Origin: Microbacterium aurugineum
GTDB taxonomy: Bacteria > Actinomycetota > Actinomycetes > Actinomycetales > Microbacteriaceae
Length of the DNA: 64,000 bases
Assembly (NCBI RefSeq): GCF_023101205.1
Contig: NZ_CP078078.1
Span: 3,109,411 to 3,173,410, forward strand
Direction: 5' to 3'
In this document: positions 51,718 to 59,642 of the stretch, one piece after another
Numbering within the stretch: position 1 is the stretch's first letter
Layout: the number at the start of each line of letters is the position of its first letter
Notes under the pieces: model-generated
The model's input: only the letters and a program-made list of their open reading frames with translations
Told to the model about the DNA's origin: nothing
Databases searched by the model: none
Program-made: the position numbers and the translations under genes

Positions 51718-52949
51718 CCGGCCGCCGCACGGTCGAGGAGCAGCTCGACCGTGTGCTCGGCGCCATCCGCCTGGTCGGCAACGAGGCTCTCCCGGTGACG
51801 GATGCCGCAGGACGCACGCTCGCCGCGCCCGCGGTCGCCGCCCACGACATCCCCCTCTTCGACAACTCCGCGATGGATGGGTTCGCCGTGCGCGGTGCCG
51901 ACGTCGCGGAGGCCTCCGAGGAGAATCCGGTCACCCTGCGCGTGGTCGCCGACCTTCCCGCCGGAGTGGCCCTCGATCCTCCGCTCGGGTCCGGCGAAGC
52001 CGCCCGCATCATGACCGGATCCCCCACCCCCACCGACGCCGACGTGATCGTGCCCTTCGAGGACACGGCCGGCGGGCTCGCCGACTCCCTCGATGGGGTG
52101 ACGGTGCTGCGCGCCCCGGCGAAGCCCGGCGTGTTCGTGCGCCGACGCGGGGCCGACCTGCACGCCGGCGACGAGGTCGTTCCCGCCGGGGAACGTTTGG
52201 GGCCCTTCCAACTCGCGGCCGCGGTCGCTGCCGGTGTCGCCGAGGTGTGGGTGACGCGGGCTCCGCGCGTGGCCGTGGTGTCGACCGGGAGCGAGCTGCT
52301 CGCGCCGGGCGAGACCCCCGCCCGCGGCCGCATCCCCGACTCGAACGGCCCCCTGCTCGCGCAACTGGTCGCCGAGGCCGACGCCGAGGTGGTGCTGGTC
52401 GCACGCGTTCCGGATGCGGCCGACGCCGTCAGGACCGTGACCGCTGAAGCCACAGCCCTCGGCGCCGACGTGATCGTCTTCACCGGCGGGGTGAGCGCGG
52501 GAGCCTACGAGCCGGTGCGCGGGGCGTTCGACGGCGGCGGACAGGTCGAGTTCAGCGCGGTGGCCATGCAGCCGGGCAAACCGCAGGCCTTCGGGGTGCT
52601 CGATGACGGATGCGTGGTGTTCGGACTCCCGGGGAACCCCGTCAGCGTGGCGGTGTCGTTCGAGGTGTTCGTGCGCCCCGCCCTGCTCGCGATGCAGGGC
52701 CGCACGCTCATCCACCGCCCGCGTTCGCCCTTCACCGCCGATGCGTCCTGGACACCCCCGCCCGGCCGCCGCCAGTACCTTCCGGCCGTCGTCGACCTCG
52801 CGGCGCGCACCGTGCGTCCGGCGACCGCCGGCGGGTCGGGGTCACATCTCGCGGGCGGACTCGCGCGTGCCCACGCGTTCGCTATCGTCCCGGCGGAGGT
52901 CGAGTCCGTGGCCGTGGGCGATGTGATCGATGTCATGCTGGTCGGATGA
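51714..52949 (+). CDS. moeA: Molybdopterin molybdotransferase MoeA
   Basis: A 411-residue MoeA, which inserts molybdate into adenylated molybdopterin. FDNSAMDGFAVRGADV, ARIMTGSPTPTDADVIVPFE, VAVVSTGSELLAPGE, DVIVFTGGVSAG and VFGLPGNPVSVAVSFEVFV are the successive family signatures. It overlaps moeB upstream and moaC downstream by ATGA. Confidence 0.96.
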   Translation: MTGRRTVEEQLDRVLGAIRLVGNEALPVTDAAGRTLAAPAVAAHDIPLFDNSAMDGFAVRGADVAEASEENPVTLRVVADLPAGVALDPPLGSGEAARIMTGSPTPTDADVIVPFEDTAGGLADSLDGVTVLRAPAKPGVFVRRRGADLHAGDEVVPAGERLGPFQLAAAVAAGVAEVWVTRAPRVAVVSTGSELLAPGETPARGRIPDSNGPLLAQLVAEADAEVVLVARVPDAADAVRTVTAEATALGADVIVFTGGVSAGAYEPVRGAFDGGGQVEFSAVAMQPGKPQAFGVLDDGCVVFGLPGNPVSVAVSFEVFVRPALLAMQGRTLIHRPRSPFTADASWTPPPGRRQYLPAVVDLAARTVRPATAGGSGSHLAGGLARAHAFAIVPAEVESVAVGDVIDVMLVG

Positions 52950-53440
52950 GCTTCCCCCACCTTGACGCCGGCGGCCGTGCACACATGGTCGATGTGACCG
53001 CGAAGCAGCCGACCGTGCGCACCGCGACCGCCCGCGGTTTCGTGCGCTGCAGCGCCGACGTGATCACCGCGCTCCGCGACGGCACCGTGCCGAAGGGCGA
53101 CGTGCTCGCGGTGGCGCGCATCGCCGGCATCCAGGCGGCCAAGTCCACGCCCTCCCTGCTGCCGCTCGCGCACGTGATCGGGGTGCACCGGGCGAGCATC
53201 GAGCTGGACGTCGTCGACGACGGCGTGCGCATCGAGGCGACCGTGGGCACCGCCGACCGCACCGGGGTCGAGATGGAGGCGCTCACTGCCGTCTCGGTCA
53301 CCGCCCTGGCGATCGTCGACATGATCAAGGGCGTCGACCGCGCGGTCACGATCGAGGACGTGCGCATCGTGGCGAAGTCCGGCGGCCGCTCCGGCGACTG
53401 GGTGCGTCCCGGCGAGCCCGCCCCCGGAGCCGACCGATGA
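52946..53440 (+). CDS. moaC: Cyclic pyranopterin monophosphate synthase MoaC
   Basis: A 164-residue MoaC that completes the pterin ring after MoaA. HMVDVTAKQPTVRTATARG opens it, AKSTPSLLPLAHVIGVH contains the active-site His, and GVEMEALTAVSVTALAIVDM precedes the catalytic Lys of IKGVDR. Normal length. ATGA overlaps on both sides. Confidence 0.97.
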   Translation: MSFPHLDAGGRAHMVDVTAKQPTVRTATARGFVRCSADVITALRDGTVPKGDVLAVARIAGIQAAKSTPSLLPLAHVIGVHRASIELDVVDDGVRIEATVGTADRTGVEMEALTAVSVTALAIVDMIKGVDRAVTIEDVRIVAKSGGRSGDWVRPGEPAPGADR

Positions 53441-53670
53441 CACGCGTGCGCTACTTCGCCGCGGCCGCCGAGGCCGCAGGCACCGACGCGGAGGAGCGCG
53501 CCGAGCACTCTCTCCTGGAGCTGCGCACCGCCGTCGTCGCCGAGCACCCGGCGCTGGCCGACATCCTGCCGCGCTGCGCGGTGCTCGTCGACGGCGTCCG
53601 CACCGACGGCGACCTCTCCCTCGACGACGCCGAGCTCATCGACGTGCTCCCGCCCTTCGCGGGCGGCTGA
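53437..53670 (+). CDS. moaD: Molybdopterin synthase sulfur carrier subunit MoaD
   Basis: A 77-residue ubiquitin-fold sulfur carrier. It opens TRVRYFAAAAEAAGTDAEER and ends VLPPFAGG; the terminal Gly-Gly is adenylated by MoeB and then carries the thiocarboxylate used by MoaE. It is the last gene of the plus-strand Moco operon; a family 4 repeat follows nine bases later. Confidence 0.95.
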   Translation: MTRVRYFAAAAEAAGTDAEERAEHSLLELRTAVVAEHPALADILPRCAVLVDGVRTDGDLSLDDAELIDVLPPFAGG

Positions 53671-53678
53671 CCACGCGC

Positions 53679-53756
53679 CACCTGCAGGACCGCCGGCCAC
53701 CCGCATGACCGTCTGCCGGTGTTTCCTCCTGCATACGGCCGAACCTCATGCAGGTG
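53679..53756. repeat. CACCTGCA palindrome, family 4 (copy 3)
   Basis: CACCTGCA (53679-53686) pairs with TGCAGGTG (53749-53756); CGCATGACC, CCTGCATA and CCTCATGCA variants lie inside. It separates the convergent moaD and moaE genes and may terminate both. Confidence 0.7.
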
Positions 53757-53823
53757 ACGCGTCGAGAACGGCGGTGACACGTCGAGAACGGCAGGTGACG
53801 CGTCGAGAACGGCAGGTGACGCG
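53753..53823. repeat. GGTGACGCGTCGAGAACGGC tandem array, 3.4 copies
   Basis: Units of 20 bases at 53753-53772, 53773-53792 (one change), 53794-53813, and a partial copy 53815-53823. The array overlaps the end of the preceding palindrome and stops six bases from the moaE stop codon. Confidence 0.9.
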
Positions 53824-53829
53824 CGGGAC

Positions 53830-54264
53830 TCAGCCGCCGATGCCCTTCCACGACGTGGTGCCGTCGACCTCGAGCTGACGCTTCCACACAGGGAGGTCGC
53901 TCTTGATCGCCTCGATGACCGCACGGCACACCTCGAACGCCTCGGCTCGGTGCTCGGAAGCCACCGCGATCACCACCGCGGCATCGCCCACATCGAGGCG
54001 TCCGACGCGATGACTCACAGCCACCACAGCAGGAGCATCGGCACCGGCACCGGCCTCCTCCGCGATCCGCCGCAACGTGGCTTCCGCATCGGGGTGCGCG
54101 CTGTACTCCAGTCCGACGACGGGCGTCTGCGCATCCGGGTCGTTGTCGCGCACCCGGCCGACGAACGTCGTCACCGCTCCCAGGCGCGGATCTTCGACCG
54201 CGGTGAGATGGACGTCGAGATCGAGGAGTTCTTCCGACACGGCTGCGATGCGTACGTCGTTCAT
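53830..54264 (-). CDS. moaE: Molybdopterin synthase catalytic subunit MoaE
   Basis: A 144-residue MoaE. GAVTTFVGRVRDND, LEYSAHPDAEATLRRIAEEA, HRVGRLDVGDAAVVIAVASE and the catalytic Lys region IKSDLPVWKRQ are family hallmarks. With MoaD it transfers two sulfurs to precursor Z. It is the third gene of the minus-strand operon, overlapping the MogA-like stop. Confidence 0.96.
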   Translation of the reverse strand: MNDVRIAAVSEELLDLDVHLTAVEDPRLGAVTTFVGRVRDNDPDAQTPVVGLEYSAHPDAEATLRRIAEEAGAGADAPAVVAVSHRVGRLDVGDAAVVIAVASEHRAEAFEVCRAVIEAIKSDLPVWKRQLEVDGTTSWKGIGG

Positions 54265-54749
54265 GAGTGGTCTCCGCCTTCGACTTGATCCAGGATGTGC
54301 GCGGCGACGCCGAGCACCACAGGCACGCCGGAGGCGACGGCTCGGGGCGAACCGGGGAGGTTCACCACGAGCATGCCGTCGGGGTCCACGATGCCCGCGA
54401 GCCCGCGCGACAGCACCGACAACGGGGTGTCGGCGAGTCCGCTGCGGCGCAGCTCCTCAGCGATCCCGGGGATCTCACGGGTGATCACCCGGCGCGTCCC
54501 CTCCGGCGTCAGGTCACGGGGTCCGACGCCCGTCCCACCGGTGGTCACGACCAACCGGATGCCGCGCGCGACCGCCCGGCGCAGGGCATCCGCCACGGAA
54601 TCCGCTCCGTCGGCGATGACCTCGGCATCCGGGCAGTGCCACCCGGCGTCACGAAGCAGCCCCACCGCGATCGGGCCGCCCCGATCCTCGCGTTCTCCGG
54701 AGGCCGATCGATCCGAGACGGTGATGACGAGTGCGGGGTACGGGCCCAT
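54261..54749 (-). CDS. MogA/MoaB family molybdopterin adenylyltransferase
   Basis: A 162-residue MogA/MoaB-fold protein: ALVITVSDRSASGEREDRGG, VVTTGGTGVGPRDLTPEGTR and VVNLPGSPRAVASGVPVVL bind molybdopterin and ATP. It adenylates molybdopterin before MoeA acts. The ATG at 54747-54749 has GGGAG upstream; a GTG at 54785 is less likely. It lies 41 bases after the sulfite-oxidase-type gene and overlaps moaE. Confidence 0.92.
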   Translation of the reverse strand: MGPYPALVITVSDRSASGEREDRGGPIAVGLLRDAGWHCPDAEVIADGADSVADALRRAVARGIRLVVTTGGTGVGPRDLTPEGTRRVITREIPGIAEELRRSGLADTPLSVLSRGLAGIVDPDGMLVVNLPGSPRAVASGVPVVLGVAAHILDQVEGGDHS

Positions 54750-54790
54750 GGCTCCCACCCTAGGCCCGCGCCGATGACCGTGCACCGGTA

Positions 54791-56407
54791 TCAGGTGACG
54801 CGGACGAGCGAACGCTGCCAGCCCGACGATCCGTTCGGCGCGATGGGTGCGCGCTCCTGGATCTGCAGGTCACCGTTCTTGTTCACGGCGCGCACGGCGA
54901 CGTAGTGCGTCCCCGGGGTGGCATCCCATTCCATGAACCACTGCACCCAGGTGTCATCGTTGATCGGCGTCGACAGCGTGGCCGCAACCCAGTCGCCGTC
55001 ATCGATGCTCACCTCCACGCGCTCGATGCCGACCGACTGCGCCCAGGCGACGCCTGCGATCGGGATCTTCCCCGCATCCACCGCCTCGCCGATCTTGGGG
55101 GTGTCGACGCGGGAGGAGAACTTGATCGGCGCCTCGGCGCTGTAACCGCGCGGTGTCCAGTACGCCTCATCCTCGGCGAACGTCGTGACCTTGAGTTCGG
55201 TGAGCCACTTGGTCGCCGACACGTAGCCGTAGAGTCCCGGCACGACCATCCGCACGGGGAAACCGTGTTCGAGCGACAGCGGCTCGCCGTTCATCCCGAC
55301 CGCCAGGATCGCGTCGAGGTCATCATCGGTGAGTGCCGACAGCGGCGTGCTCGCCGTGTAACCGTCGACGCTGCGCGAGAGCACCATGTCGGCACCGGAC
55401 TGGACGCCCGCCTTCTTGAGCACGTCGCGCAACGGCACGCCCAGCCACTTCGCGTTGCCGACGAGTTCGCCGCCGACCTCGTTCGACACGCACGTGAGCG
55501 TGATCGCATACTCGTCGAGACCCATGTCGAGGATGTCCTGGAAGCTCATCTCCACACGCTGGTCGACCATGCCGTCGATCACCAGGCGCCAGGTGTCCGG
55601 GTCGATCGAGGGAACCGTGAGGGCCGTGTCGACCCGGTAGAAGTCCTTGTTCGGGGTGAACAGCTTGCTGAGTCCGGGGATGTCCAGCTCCGCGCCCTGC
55701 GGCACCGTGACCGTGGTCTTCGGAGAGGGGAGCTTGAGCGCACCGCGGACGGCTTCGACCGAGGACACGGCCATGCTCACCGTGCGGGCGGTGATTCCCA
55801 CGACGAGCGCGGACGCACCGGCGACGGCAGCGAGGAGGAAGAACCGACGACGATCGATCCCGGGCCGGGCGGATTCTCCTTCGGCGAGATCGGTCGGGGG
55901 ATCATCCGTGGTCGCCGTGGCCCGGTCGTCCTCGCTGGCGCCTGCGAAGGAGTCTCTCCACCCGCGCAGACGGCGGCACAGGAGCACGAGGATGACTGAT
56001 CCCACGACGGTGCCGAGGACCGGGGGCAGGAACGCGAGGGGCGCGACGCCCGCGCGGGTGACGATGGCTGCGGTCGAGAGCACGCCCGCGATCACGAGCG
56101 CGATCACGCCGAGCGGCGGACGCACGAACTGCAGGATCCCGGCGATCGCCGAGGCGATGAGGACGGCCAGACCGAGCCCCGCCAGCAGGGCGATCTTGTC
56201 GTACTCGCCGAAGGTGGCGATCGCGAACTCCTTGAAGGGCTGGGGCACGATGTCGATCACGAAGCCGCCGACCGCGAGGATCGGGCTGGCGGTGCGCGCG
56301 AACAGAAGCGCGAACACCTCCGCCGTGGCGAGGAAGACGCCACCCCCGATCAGGCCCGCGAGGGCGGCCCAGACGAAGAACCTCTTGCCGCTGCGGCGTT
56401 GCACCAT
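54791..56407 (-). CDS. Membrane-anchored sulfite-oxidase-family molybdopterin oxidoreductase
   Basis: A 538-residue enzyme. Residues 1 to ~150 hold four or five membrane helices. A twin-arginine-like DRRRFFLLAAVAGASALVVG (about 190-209) precedes an extracytoplasmic part with the sulfite-oxidase Moco domain (Cys ligand near residue 305 in ITLTCVSNEVGGELVGNAKW) and a C-terminal dimerisation domain. Such proteins are frequent in actinobacteria; the substrate may be sulfite or an S/N-oxide. ATG 56405-56407 has AGGAGA upstream. It is first in an operon with mogA and moaE, so a cofactor user is made together with the cofactor. Confidence 0.9.
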   Translation of the reverse strand: MVQRRSGKRFFVWAALAGLIGGGVFLATAEVFALLFARTASPILAVGGFVIDIVPQPFKEFAIATFGEYDKIALLAGLGLAVLIASAIAGILQFVRPPLGVIALVIAGVLSTAAIVTRAGVAPLAFLPPVLGTVVGSVILVLLCRRLRGWRDSFAGASEDDRATATTDDPPTDLAEGESARPGIDRRRFFLLAAVAGASALVVGITARTVSMAVSSVEAVRGALKLPSPKTTVTVPQGAELDIPGLSKLFTPNKDFYRVDTALTVPSIDPDTWRLVIDGMVDQRVEMSFQDILDMGLDEYAITLTCVSNEVGGELVGNAKWLGVPLRDVLKKAGVQSGADMVLSRSVDGYTASTPLSALTDDDLDAILAVGMNGEPLSLEHGFPVRMVVPGLYGYVSATKWLTELKVTTFAEDEAYWTPRGYSAEAPIKFSSRVDTPKIGEAVDAGKIPIAGVAWAQSVGIERVEVSIDDGDWVAATLSTPINDDTWVQWFMEWDATPGTHYVAVRAVNKNGDLQIQERAPIAPNGSSGWQRSLVRVT

Positions 56408-56506
56408 GATCGTCTCCTGTTCCACCGGTCGCCGGCGTCATCCCCCGTTGTTCGGAGCGGAGGCGCGATCGGATCTGACGATCTGCGGAAGAGGTCGCGC
56501 GGACCC

Positions 56507-56604
56507 GTTCATAACTCCGCAAAAACGGCAGGAGAGAAACACGTCAGGCGCGGCACGACGGGCGAGCCGTTCACCTGACACTCCGATCTTCCGGAGTTGT
56601 GAAC
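56507..56604. repeat. Dispersed palindrome, family 1 (copy 4)
   Basis: GTTCATAACTCCG (56507-56519) pairs with CGGAGTTGTGAAC (56592-56604) with one wobble. The loop (about 72 bases) is longer than in the other three copies. It lies between two minus-strand genes. Confidence 0.85.
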
Positions 56605-56610
56605 GTCCGC

Positions 56611-56677
56611 GGGCGGAGAGTCACACCGGACGGAGGTCAAACCGGGCGGGGGTCAGACCGTGGGCGGAGGTCAGACG
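56611..56677. repeat. GGGCGGAGGTCAGACC tandem array at a stop codon
   Basis: Four imperfect 16- to 18-base units (56611, 56628, 56644, 56660). The minus-strand stop codon of the alarmone synthetase (56671-56673) lies in the last unit. Confidence 0.8.
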
Positions 56678-57366
56678 GGGACGACGGGCGGGGGCGGCGG
56701 AGCGAGCCGGCGCTGCGGCACCCCGTGCGCCTCTCGGTGCAGACGCTCCATCCGGCTGTCGAGCTCGGCGGCGGCATCGGCGGCATCGGACAGGCTGTCG
56801 ACAAGGTGCGAGGGCACCTGGTTCGAGAACTTGTAGTAAATCTTGTGCTCGAGGCTCGCCCAGAAATCCATCGCTATCGTGCGGAACTGCACCTCGACCG
56901 GAACCGACAACGCGCCGGTCGACAGGAACACCGGCACCTCGATGATCGCGTGCAGGCTCTTGTAGCCGTTGGCCTTCGGCTGCGCGATGTAGTCCTTGAC
57001 CGTGCGCACGGTGATGTCGTCCTGCGCGGTGAGCAGGTCGAACAGGCGGTACACGTCGGCGACGAAGCTGCAGGTGACCCGCACACCCGCGATGTCGGTG
57101 ATCTCCGCGCGGATCCGATCGAAGTCCGGCTCGTCGATCCCCTTGCGGGCGAGCTTCTCGACGATGCTGTCGGGCGACTTGAGACGGCTCTTCACGTGCT
57201 CGATCGGGTTGTACGCATGGTCGTGCGTGAACTCGTCACGGAGGATGGAGATCTTCGTCTCGACCTCACGCATCCCGAACTCGTACTCGCGCAGGAAACG
57301 CTGCAGCTCGTCACGCAGCTCGCGAGCCTGGTTGATCGTGTCCTCGGTGACGTGAACGGTCGTCAT
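56671..57366 (-). CDS. Small alarmone synthetase (RelA/SpoT nucleotidyltransferase domain)
   Basis: A 231-residue single-domain (p)ppGpp synthetase of the RelQ/RelP kind, lacking the hydrolase, TGS and ACT domains of full-length Rel. YEFGMREVETKISILRDEF opens the domain; DIAGVRVTCSFVADVYRLFD, PKANGYKSLHAIIEVPV and VPVEVQFRTIAMDFWASLEH, followed by KIYYK, carry the ATP/GTP-binding and catalytic residues (Asp of the IAGVR region, Glu of EVQFR). The C-terminus is Pro-rich (APPPPPVVPV) and ends in a tandem repeat. It is divergent from the KimA-like potassium transporter gene. Confidence 0.92.
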   Translation of the reverse strand: MTTVHVTEDTINQARELRDELQRFLREYEFGMREVETKISILRDEFTHDHAYNPIEHVKSRLKSPDSIVEKLARKGIDEPDFDRIRAEITDIAGVRVTCSFVADVYRLFDLLTAQDDITVRTVKDYIAQPKANGYKSLHAIIEVPVFLSTGALSVPVEVQFRTIAMDFWASLEHKIYYKFSNQVPSHLVDSLSDAADAAAELDSRMERLHREAHGVPQRRLAPPPPPVVPV

Positions 57367-57408
57367 GCTTCCGACGTTACGCGTTCGTGATCGGAAACGG
57401 CTGTGGAT

Positions 57409-57499
57409 CCTCGATCAATCGAGGGCGCGTGCGGGCCGTCGGAGCGGTCGTAAGGATTCCGTGAGGACAGCGCGTCCGGCCGTAGGGATTCCGTGAGGA
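57409..57499. promoter_or_regulatory. Palindrome and 19-base direct repeats upstream of the potassium transporter
   Basis: CCTCGAT-CA-ATCGAGG (57409-57424) is a perfect palindrome. CGTAAGGATTCCGTGAGGA (57449-57467) and CGTAGGGATTCCGTGAGGA (57481-57499) are direct repeats with one difference and a 32-base period (about three turns), just before the ribosome site. They look like operator or leader elements; no known riboswitch was recognised. Confidence 0.6.
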
Positions 57500-57509
57500 T
57501 CGCAGGAGG

Positions 57510-59615
57510 ATGACATCGGCAGGCGTAGTGTCGCCCGACGTGTCAGACGAAAACAGGGAGGGCGCGGACACTCCGCCGCTCGCCAAGCGCATCCTCATCG
57601 GCGAACCGCTGACGAGCCAGCAGGTCGATGATCAACTGCTCCCGAAGCGGATGGCACTGCCGATCTTCGCGTCCGACGCGTTGAGCTCGGTGGCCTACGC
57701 ACCGCAGGAACTCGTGATGATCCTGCTGATCGGTGGACTGACGTTCCTCTCCTTCACGCCGCTGGTCGCGATCGCGGTCGTGGTGCTGCTGGTCGTCGTC
57801 GTCCTGAGCTACCGACAGCTGATCAAGGCCTACCCTTCGGGCGGCGGCGACTACGAGGTCGCGTCGAAGAACCTCGGCGAGATCCCCGGTGTGATCGTCG
57901 CCGCGGCCCTCCTGGTCGACTACGTGCTGACCGTGGCCGTGTCGGTCGCCTCCGGTGTCGACAACATCATCTCCGCCGCGCCCGGCCTCGACCCGCTCCG
58001 CGTCGAGCTCGCGGTCGGCTTCGTGATCCTCATCATCATCGTGAACCTGCGCGGCGTGCGTGAGGCGTCGCTCGTGTTCGCCATCCCCACGTACGTGTTC
58101 ATCGGCTCGGTCGGCATCATGATCGCGACCGGGCTGATCCGGACGTTCCTCGGCGATGCGCCGGTGGCCTCGAGCCACGACTTCTCCGTGCAGGCCGAGA
58201 ACCTCGGTCAGGCCGCGGTGATCCTGCTGATCCTCCGTGCGTTCTCCAGCGGATGCTCCGCCCTCACCGGCGTCGAGGCGGTGTCGAACGGTGTCCCGGC
58301 GTTCCGGGCTCCCAAGGTGCGCAACGCCCAGTCGACCCTCGTGCTGATGGGGTCGATCGCCATCTGCCTGTTCGCCGGCCTGACCGCTCTCGCCCTGATC
58401 GCCGGGGTGCACTATGCCGAGAACCCCTGCGACCTGATCGGCTTCGACTGCTCGACCCCCCAGCCGAGCCTGATGGCGCAGATCGCCGCGGCGACATTCG
58501 GCGGCGGCAGCATCGCGTTCTTCATCGTGCAGGCGGCGACCGCGTGCGTGCTGCTGCTCGCCGCGAACACCGCGTTCAACGGCTTCCCCCTGCTGGGCGC
58601 GGTGCTGGCCCGTGACGGATACGCCCCCAAATCGCTCAACACCCGCGGTGACCGCCTGGTGTTCTCGAACGGCATGATCCTGCTCGGCATCGCCGCGATC
58701 GCCGTTCTCGTGGTGTTCCAGGCGCGGCTGACGACCCTCATCCAGCTCTACATCATCGGGGTGTTCGTCTCGTTCTCGCTCGGACAGATCGGCATGGTCC
58801 GGCACTGGCGACGCGTGCTCCGGGGGCCGGTGGAGAACGGGTCCGGTTCCGGGATCGACGGGGCCTCGGCGTCGGATCGCCGCTCGGCCAAGATCGGACT
58901 CATCATCAACTCGACCGGCGCCGCGATGACCGTGCTCGTGCTGGTCATCGTGACGATCACCAAGTTCACGCACGGCGCCTACCTGGTGTTCTTCGCGATC
59001 CCGGTCCTTGCCTTCCTGATGCTGGGCGTGAAGCGGTACTACCGCGACGTCGAGCACGAGATCGCGATCGACGACACGACCAAGTTCGGGGCGACCGGCG
59101 ACCTCGCGATCGTCCTCGTCAACCGGCTGCAGAAGCCCGTCGTGAAGGCCATCGACTACGCGATCGCGGCCAAGCACGGCAAGACCCTGGCGGTGCACGT
59201 GGCCGTGGCGTCCGACGACGCGGCCCAGCTCCAGCAGGAGTGGGCCGACCATCTCGTGCCGATCCCGCTCGTGATCGTCGAGTCGCCGTACCGGTCGTTC
59301 GCGCAGCCGGTGACCCAGTTCATCAAGCAGTACCGGGAGAAGCACGGCTCCTCGGTGGTGACCGTGTACCTGCCGCAGTACATCGTCGGACACTGGTGGG
59401 AGTCGTTCCTGCACAACCGTCGGGCCCGCCGCCTCGCCAACCAGCTGATGCTCGTGCACGGCGTGTCGATCACGCTCGTGCCCTGGCTGCTCGACTCGTC
59501 GGAGCTCATCTACGGCCGCCGCTCCCGCCCGCTGCCGGGTCAGGAGCGCGCGGGGCGCCCCGTGGTCGTCAACGGTCGGCGCGCACACCGGCCCGCCGGC
59601 CCGCCGCAGGAGTAG
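57510..59615 (+). CDS. KimA-like APC superfamily potassium/amino acid permease
   Basis: A 701-residue membrane protein with about 12 helices and a C-terminal cytoplasmic domain from about residue 490. The N-terminus KRILIGEPLTSQQVDDQLLP, FASDALSSVAYAPQELVMIL, SYRQLIKAYPSGGGDYEVAS and LLVDYVLTVAVSVASGVDNI match B. subtilis KimA (YdaO), a proton-coupled potassium importer inhibited by c-di-AMP through its C-terminal domain. ATG 57510 sits at the end of GCAGGAGG, very close; GTG 57540 is an alternative start. Amino acid transport cannot be excluded. Confidence 0.85.
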   Translation: MTSAGVVSPDVSDENREGADTPPLAKRILIGEPLTSQQVDDQLLPKRMALPIFASDALSSVAYAPQELVMILLIGGLTFLSFTPLVAIAVVVLLVVVVLSYRQLIKAYPSGGGDYEVASKNLGEIPGVIVAAALLVDYVLTVAVSVASGVDNIISAAPGLDPLRVELAVGFVILIIIVNLRGVREASLVFAIPTYVFIGSVGIMIATGLIRTFLGDAPVASSHDFSVQAENLGQAAVILLILRAFSSGCSALTGVEAVSNGVPAFRAPKVRNAQSTLVLMGSIAICLFAGLTALALIAGVHYAENPCDLIGFDCSTPQPSLMAQIAAATFGGGSIAFFIVQAATACVLLLAANTAFNGFPLLGAVLARDGYAPKSLNTRGDRLVFSNGMILLGIAAIAVLVVFQARLTTLIQLYIIGVFVSFSLGQIGMVRHWRRVLRGPVENGSGSGIDGASASDRRSAKIGLIINSTGAAMTVLVLVIVTITKFTHGAYLVFFAIPVLAFLMLGVKRYYRDVEHEIAIDDTTKFGATGDLAIVLVNRLQKPVVKAIDYAIAAKHGKTLAVHVAVASDDAAQLQQEWADHLVPIPLVIVESPYRSFAQPVTQFIKQYREKHGSSVVTVYLPQYIVGHWWESFLHNRRARRLANQLMLVHGVSITLVPWLLDSSELIYGRRSRPLPGQERAGRPVVVNGRRAHRPAGPPQE

Positions 59616-59642
59616 TCGCGGGGCGGCGACGGGGCCTTCGAG

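Noticed and set aside
57367..57509. ydaO-type c-di-AMP riboswitch before the KimA-like gene
   Set aside because: The leader is short and none of the conserved ydaO core sequences could be recognised.
57543..59588. Open frame of 681 codons opposite the potassium transporter
   Set aside because: Shadow frame; its codons mirror the membrane protein on the other strand.
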